From Paenibacillus sp. 1_12 (lineage in GTDB: Bacteria; Bacillota; Bacilli; Paenibacillales; NBRC-103111): a stretch of DNA of 64,000 bases. A program made the position numbers and the translations under genes. The notes beneath the pieces are model-generated. The model saw only the letters and a program-made list of their open reading frames with translations, was not told the origin of the DNA and did not search any database. Of this stretch, positions 59,805-64,000 are shown piece after piece; positions within the stretch are counted from its first letter, which is position 1, and each line of letters begins with the position of its first letter. The stretch covers positions 124,001 to 188,000 of the forward strand of contig NZ_FOTE01000009.1 of the NCBI RefSeq assembly GCF_900114475.1. Reading direction: 5' to 3'.

Positions 59805-60821
59805 TTATTTTCCACCTGCCATGGTTTGTACGGCTTGATCAAGAATAAGCTCAGCAGCTAGTGGTCCGCGTCCTTTGGACCATAGATCGCGGCTCACCTC
59901 GAGTGCTTTTTTCTCTTTAACGGCTTTTAAGTTTTTAAACAGTGGATTGTTGTCCCATTTCTTCGGCTCTCCGTATAGAAACAAGTAGTCCGGATTGTAT
60001 TCGTTCAACCGCTCCAGATTGATCTTGGCAATATCCGTTTTGCTTTCTGCAGCAGACAAATCCTTTTTGCCCTCAAACAAATAATTAGTGCCTACCTCAC
60101 TCAGCAGCGAACCGATGAAGGAGGTTTTGAGCCAAACGGTCGAATCATCCTCAAACGCGCCTACAACGAGCACACTTGGCTTATTCGTCAATTTTTCCTT
60201 ACCGGTTTTAATTTTGCCTTCAATGCTTTTCACAACCTTGTCCGCTTGCTCCTTCTTACCCAGCACATCAGCTAGAGAAGTAAAGTTGGACAGAATCGAC
60301 TGATAGCTGCCGTCGTCCAATGCAACGGTCGGAGCAATCTCTGCAAGCTGTTTTTTGATCATCTCATGACGATTCGGGCTTGCAATAATTAGATCAGGTT
60401 TTACGGATTTAATGATTTCCAGGTTGGGCTGCTTCGCCTGACCAGCATTCGCTACATTTTGCTGACTGAATTTTCCATTCAGATATTCAGGAAAACCGGA
60501 GTCGCCAATACCTACTGAAGCCACTGGCTTCACTTCAAGTGCGGTCACCATATCGATATAGGCAAAATCGAGAACGACTATTTTTTGGGGAACCTCTTTA
60601 AATTTTGTTTCTCCCCATACATGCTTGATTGTTTTTTCCGCTGAAGACGGACTCACTGCCGGGCTTGCTGCTTGATTCGTATTGGCAGAGCTGCCTGCTG
60701 CTGCTCCTGTATTCTCTTTATTTGTACCTGCTGCTGGAGTCGAACCACATCCAGACAGCGCGAATGCGCTCATAACTCCAACAATACCTACAACCAATAA
60801 TGACTTTCTCATAGTAAACAA
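59805..60821 (-). CDS. Siderophore-binding lipoprotein (FeuA-like)
   Basis: The protein has 338 residues. Lipobox ALSGC lies near residue 25, then a Ser/Ala/Asn-rich linker. The Fe-siderophore-binding fold has VVLDFAYIDMVTALEVKPVASVGIG, LEIIKSVKPDLIIASPNRHEMI and NPDYLFLYGEPKKW. Bacillus FeuA takes bacillibactin; this substrate is inferred from the btr-feu layout. The start is the TTG at 60821, six bases after GGGGGAG; the ATG nine bases later is possible. A Fur box lies 51-69 bp upstream. Confidence 0.9.
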   Translation of the reverse strand: MFTMRKSLLVVGIVGVMSAFALSGCGSTPAAGTNKENTGAAAGSSANTNQAASPAVSPSSAEKTIKHVWGETKFKEVPQKIVVLDFAYIDMVTALEVKPVASVGIGDSGFPEYLNGKFSQQNVANAGQAKQPNLEIIKSVKPDLIIASPNRHEMIKKQLAEIAPTVALDDGSYQSILSNFTSLADVLGKKEQADKVVKSIEGKIKTGKEKLTNKPSVLVVGAFEDDSTVWLKTSFIGSLLSEVGTNYLFEGKKDLSAAESKTDIAKINLERLNEYNPDYLFLYGEPKKWDNNPLFKNLKAVKEKKALEVSRDLWSKGRGPLAAELILDQAVQTMAGGK

Positions 60822-60871
60822 GTAGTACTCCCCCTATATAAATATCATCTGTAACAAACAAAGCTTATGCA

Positions 60872-60890
60872 GATAATGAATATCATTATC
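60872..60890. promoter_or_regulatory. Fur box
   Basis: GATAATGAATATCATTATC matches 18 of 19 bases of the classic GATAATGATAATCATTATC. It sits in front of the siderophore uptake operon (minus strand). Confidence 0.92.
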
Positions 60891-60985
60891 AACAGCATTC
60901 CGCATTGGCTCGCTATAAAATTATATCTGGGGTGCCGCAAATAATCTATGAACTATTTTGCTCAATAGCTTGGACAATTCTGACA

Positions 60986-62596
60986 TCAAGACTTCACAAA
61001 TAATCCGATTGTCGCATCAATGATCAGTTTATGACTTTGCGCCGAGTAATCGATCCACGGATAGAGATCGATCTCATAACATTGCTTTCGCTGTACCGCG
61101 GACAAATGATTCCATTCCTGACTCGCTCGCAGCTTGCTCAGCAGCTTCTGATCGGCTTTATGGGAGGATACCATCAACAATATATAGTCAGCGTTTAATT
61201 GGCTCAGCAACTCTAGCGATATCGTCCGTCTCCACTTGATCTCTTTCACTTCTGCTGGGGCATTGAGTTTCAGATCCTGATAGAGTACACTGCCGATATT
61301 CCTTTCAACTCCATATAGTCTCAGCTTCCCACATACAATTCTGAGAATGATGACCGTTGCTTCCCCTATGAGGCTTTTGAGCGTTCGGCTGACTAGAGCT
61401 GCTTGTCTGTCGTAATCTTGAAGCCACTCCTTCGCTTCCTTCCGCTTGCCCACCAGCTCCGCAATCCGATACAGCCGCTCTCGCCATGGAATATCCCAAT
61501 AAGGTATAACTGCGGTCGGTGCTATCTGGAATGCATCTTTATTGTACTTGGCCCACTGGGAGTCGCACACAATGATATCCGGCTGCAGATCAATTAAGGC
61601 ATCCTTGCATGCCTTTCCATCCGCAGATATTCGAGTTACCTCATCCAGCTTTCCTTCAAAAGAAGGTCCTCCCTTGGTTCCTACCCGCACCGATGCATAA
61701 GGGATCACACCGAGTGCTACCAAATCACCATTAAAGGTCCCCTTCATATTCACAATTTTCTGGCGGTGCAGCCTTACAAAATAGGCAGGTGAATAACCAG
61801 TCTCTTTCTTGAATACACGACTAAAATATGCTTCCTCACTGTACCCCAAATGCTTTGAAATCTCGGTAAGCGAGCCCTGAGAAAGCATCAGCAGCTCCTT
61901 CGCCCGTTTCATGCGCAGCTTTGTCATATAAGCGAATGGACTGATTCCCTTGAGCTTCTTGAACAAACGGGAATAATAGCTGGAACTGAAGCCTGCAAGC
62001 CGCGATAGATCATCCAGCTGTATAGACAGCATATAATTATGATTCAAGTACTCAACTGTCCGTTCCACAGCCGTCAGCTGCTGTTCATCTCCGGCTTCAA
62101 TTTCAGATGCAGCCAGGTACAGCAGCTCGTGCAAAAGACAAGTTTGGCGATACTGCCTGCGGCCCTGCTCTGACTCGCTCATGCTGTCGAGAAGCTGCTC
62201 GCATAAATGGAGCAGCTTGGGCTGGCTATGAATATAGAAGTCACCATTCAATGGAAAAACCATGCCTTCCTTTCGATACAGGTGACCCTTCTCTGTCTTT
62301 CGGATGGGGGATTGGTAGCTGAAAGAGATCGTGTACATAACCAAGGGTTCTCCGGAAACAGATGCAGCCTGCACCTTCTGTCCTTTTGCCAAAAACAACA
62401 AATGCCCCGGACCCAGCCGGCTGCTATTCCCATCCCTATCGAAAATAGCAGATCCTCTATGCATAAAAACGACCTGATGCATGGAAAGGATCTCCGGTTG
62501 AAGACACCATGGTTCGGAACTGCGAAAGTGATCAACATCGGTGACACGAACGACCAGCTCATTTAATCGGGAAAAGATATCATTGGGTTCGATCAT
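60986..62596 (-). CDS. btr: AraC regulator with a periplasmic-binding-protein domain (Btr-like)
   Basis: The protein has 536 residues from the ATG at 62596, preceded by AAGGAGGGC. It has a cupin-type N-terminus and a central AraC DNA-binding domain (LDDLSRLAGFSSSYYSRLFKKLKGISPFAYM and GSLTEISKHLGYSEEAYFSRVFKKETGYSPAYF). The C-terminal 260 residues form a siderophore-binding-protein-like domain (LQPDIIVCDSQWAKYNKD, LSQLNADYILLMV). In B. subtilis, Btr senses bacillibactin and activates feuABC, which lie just downstream here in the same order. The site is therefore a complete siderophore-responsive module. Confidence 0.9.
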   Translation of the reverse strand: MIEPNDIFSRLNELVVRVTDVDHFRSSEPWCLQPEILSMHQVVFMHRGSAIFDRDGNSSRLGPGHLLFLAKGQKVQAASVSGEPLVMYTISFSYQSPIRKTEKGHLYRKEGMVFPLNGDFYIHSQPKLLHLCEQLLDSMSESEQGRRQYRQTCLLHELLYLAASEIEAGDEQQLTAVERTVEYLNHNYMLSIQLDDLSRLAGFSSSYYSRLFKKLKGISPFAYMTKLRMKRAKELLMLSQGSLTEISKHLGYSEEAYFSRVFKKETGYSPAYFVRLHRQKIVNMKGTFNGDLVALGVIPYASVRVGTKGGPSFEGKLDEVTRISADGKACKDALIDLQPDIIVCDSQWAKYNKDAFQIAPTAVIPYWDIPWRERLYRIAELVGKRKEAKEWLQDYDRQAALVSRTLKSLIGEATVIILRIVCGKLRLYGVERNIGSVLYQDLKLNAPAEVKEIKWRRTISLELLSQLNADYILLMVSSHKADQKLLSKLRASQEWNHLSAVQRKQCYEIDLYPWIDYSAQSHKLIIDATIGLFVKS

Positions 62597-62622
62597 CGTG
62601 CCCTCCTTATGCAGCTTCTCCG

Positions 62623-63192
62623 TCATAGCCCGATAAGCGTAAGCTTCGGCCATAAGTCTTCCCATTGTTTGCTGCGCACTCTCTTTTGATAATAAGCTTC
62701 ATCCTTGAACAATGGGCTTTGCCTTACTCTGCATTCAAACATATCGTCCAAGCCATGCGGGCACACGTAGGTAAGACAATTGTCTGCCGCAAGCGAAATG
62801 GCAACAGCCGTTGCCGTTTCAGGCCAATAGCTAATTGCATCCTCAACCGATTGATAGGGCTTGTCTCCATTCTGAATATGCATGCGGGCCTGATTCTTGA
62901 CTGACCAGAGCTGATTTCCTGTTGCTTGTCTAAGCTGCTGCTCCAGCTTTTTCTCGATCTCTTCATCCAACTCGTCCTTATTGTAATAAATCACATCGAT
63001 ATCATTCAGCGGCGTTCGCGCAGAGTAACCATGTAAGTAATCCCAAATATAATTACGAACATATCCCGCGGCTATGTGCCCATGAGGCAGCTCAAGCGAC
63101 CGGACGATTGATAAATCATTCATCATTTCAACATTATTAGATATTAGTTCAATAAAGATCTCATGATACTTCGACAACCAGCCTCGCTCCAT
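62623..63192 (-). CDS. Nucleotidyltransferase-family protein (NTP_transf_6 type)
   Basis: The protein has 189 residues. The motif AAGYVRNYIWDYLHGYSARTPLNDIDVIYYN carries the Gly-x-x-Arg-Asn and two Asp residues of the active site; the later SYWPETATAVAISL and PHGLDDMFECRVRQSP segments complete the family pattern. The reaction and substrate are unknown. It ends 27 bp before the Btr-like gene on the same strand and may be co-transcribed. Start choice: ATG with GGAGC-like sequence upstream is weak. Confidence 0.83.
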   Translation of the reverse strand: MERGWLSKYHEIFIELISNNVEMMNDLSIVRSLELPHGHIAAGYVRNYIWDYLHGYSARTPLNDIDVIYYNKDELDEEIEKKLEQQLRQATGNQLWSVKNQARMHIQNGDKPYQSVEDAISYWPETATAVAISLAADNCLTYVCPHGLDDMFECRVRQSPLFKDEAYYQKRVRSKQWEDLWPKLTLIGL

Positions 63193-63449
63193 TCATTTTC
63201 AAATTCATCAGCTCAATCAAAATCAATATAAAATGAACCGAAGAAACCTACAGCCCATGCGGAGAAAGTTGAACCTTCTGAAGAAACGAAGTGTTCGCCT
63301 TTGCAGACGGATTCTTACCCCCTATAGAGGTAAAAATACAAAGAAGCTGACTGCAACAGCGATTAGAAGAAGGGTCTGCTTTTGCAGTGTATTCCTACTG
63401 TCCGGATATCTGGTTCATCTTATATAATTCAATTATCAATTATTTAGGG
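63193..63449. other. Intergenic stretch with no supported gene
   Basis: About 260 bp. A basic 64-residue plus-strand frame from 63233 has no ribosome site and an unlikely composition. No RNA element is recognised. Confidence 0.35.
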
Positions 63450-63764
63450 TCAATTCGGTTCTTCATTCAAGCCGAGCGGAATATCAATATAATGCTCAAC
63501 CACTGGGAATGGATCGTAGAAGTGATGCAGCAATGCCTTCCATTCTAAGTACTCCGGCGAGCTTCGAAAGCCGACGGTATGATCCTTCAGTGTTTCCCAC
63601 TTGACCAGCAATATATATTTATTGTCCGTTTCCACACATTTTTGCAATTCATGGCTGATGTAGCCTCTCATTCTGGAGATAATTCGGGATGCCTTTCTAA
63701 ACTCACTTTCAAATTCGTTGCTTAGACCCGGTTTTACTTGCAATATGGCCACTTCCAGAATCAT
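63450..63764 (-). CDS. ABM-domain (antibiotic biosynthesis monooxygenase-like) protein
   Basis: The protein has 104 residues with a ferredoxin-like alpha+beta fold: [61 protein letters not shown] and [27 protein letters not shown]. The family includes small quinol monooxygenases and heme-degrading enzymes (IsdG type needs an Asn-Trp-His triad that is not clearly present). Function is unknown. The start is an ATG with GGGAGCG seven bases upstream. A divergent promoter is expected to its right; nothing more is visible to 64000. Confidence 0.85.
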   Translation of the reverse strand: MILEVAILQVKPGLSNEFESEFRKASRIISRMRGYISHELQKCVETDNKYILLVKWETLKDHTVGFRSSPEYLEWKALLHHFYDPFPVVEHYIDIPLGLNEEPN

Positions 63765-64000
63765 GCAATCCGCTCCCTTTGTTGGATACTACCAGATGAG
63801 CCTTTTCAGGCAAACTATTTCTTAGAACTTTGGATACTCCAAAGCCGCACCACATCAACCTATTTTTTTAAATTTGTCAGCCTGTGTACTACTGTTTTAT
63901 AGCCTACGTTAAGGTTCATGCTTATCCCTATAATCATATCACATTTGTGAAAATTATCGTGTGAACTACCCACAATTCCATCATATTAAACCGATTTTAT

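Noticed and set aside
63233-63427. Arg-rich 64-residue frame on the plus strand
   Set aside because: No ribosome site, improbable composition and no family resemblance.
1-64000. CRISPR arrays, tRNA or rRNA genes, insertion sequences and prophage genes
   Set aside because: No regularly spaced repeats, transposase, integrase, capsid or stable-RNA sequences were seen on reading the window; a covariance or HMM search was not possible here.

Overview
The window looks like chromosomal DNA of a low-to-mid GC, spore-forming Firmicute, most likely Paenibacillus or a close relative. This is inferred from content, not from a marker gene. Gene starts carry strong Shine-Dalgarno sequences and many use TTG. 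There is a GerM-like spore protein, a TasA/CalY plus SipW surface-fibre set, a methionine T-box, a Btr/Feu-type siderophore cluster, CcpA-like cre sites and genes resembling several Bacillus Y-genes (YneQ, YpvA, YhcH). I found no rRNA, tRNA, CRISPR array, prophage or insertion sequence.

Layout, 1-20 kb. A secreted two-discoidin alginate-lyase-like enzyme runs off the left edge, behind a strong promoter with a cre-like operator. Then follow a nitronate monooxygenase, a cell-wall amidase with a GerMN lipoprotein, a TasA-like/SipW/unknown-secreted-protein operon, a KduD-like dehydrogenase, YceI, a Met T-box with an atypical second methionyl-tRNA synthetase, a PhnP-like hydrolase, small conserved proteins, an alpha/beta-hydrolase fused to a THEP1-type NTPase, and catalase.

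Layout, 20-37 kb. A polysaccharide deacetylase and a sugar-acid cluster (LgoD-like dehydrogenase and MFS transporter, divergent from an SMP-30 lactonase) come first. A five-gene run follows: phosphotransferase, VOC protein, amidase, creatininase-family protein and acetyltransferase. Next are an ECF sigma factor with a membrane partner of duplicated architecture, a chemoreceptor, and a Ugp-type glycerol-3-phosphate ABC transporter without its ATPase.

Layout, 37-49.5 kb. This stretch holds sugar-type oxidoreductases, a hydrolase with an odd Gln/His/Glu tail, stress-type proteins, a nitroreductase flanked by a duplicated hairpin repeat, the decayed remains of an S-layer-homology protein gene, a DinG/YpvA-like helicase, MotAB, and a membrane protein with a TIMP-like N-terminus preceded by short tandem repeats.

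Layout, 49.5-64 kb. This part holds a VanY-like carboxypeptidase, a FAD/Rieske oxidoreductase, an MFS exporter, a phytanoyl-CoA-dioxygenase-like enzyme next to an AraC regulator, a frameshifted small membrane protein, a PrpE-like phosphatase, and a Fur-boxed siderophore uptake operon with its Btr-like AraC regulator.

Most of the window is ordinary accessory metabolism and envelope biology. The best candidates for something undescribed are the hydrolase-THEP1 fusion, the variant TasA-type operon with its unknown third secreted protein, the duplicated-domain anti-sigma-like protein, and the paired hairpin repeats near 41.7 kb.
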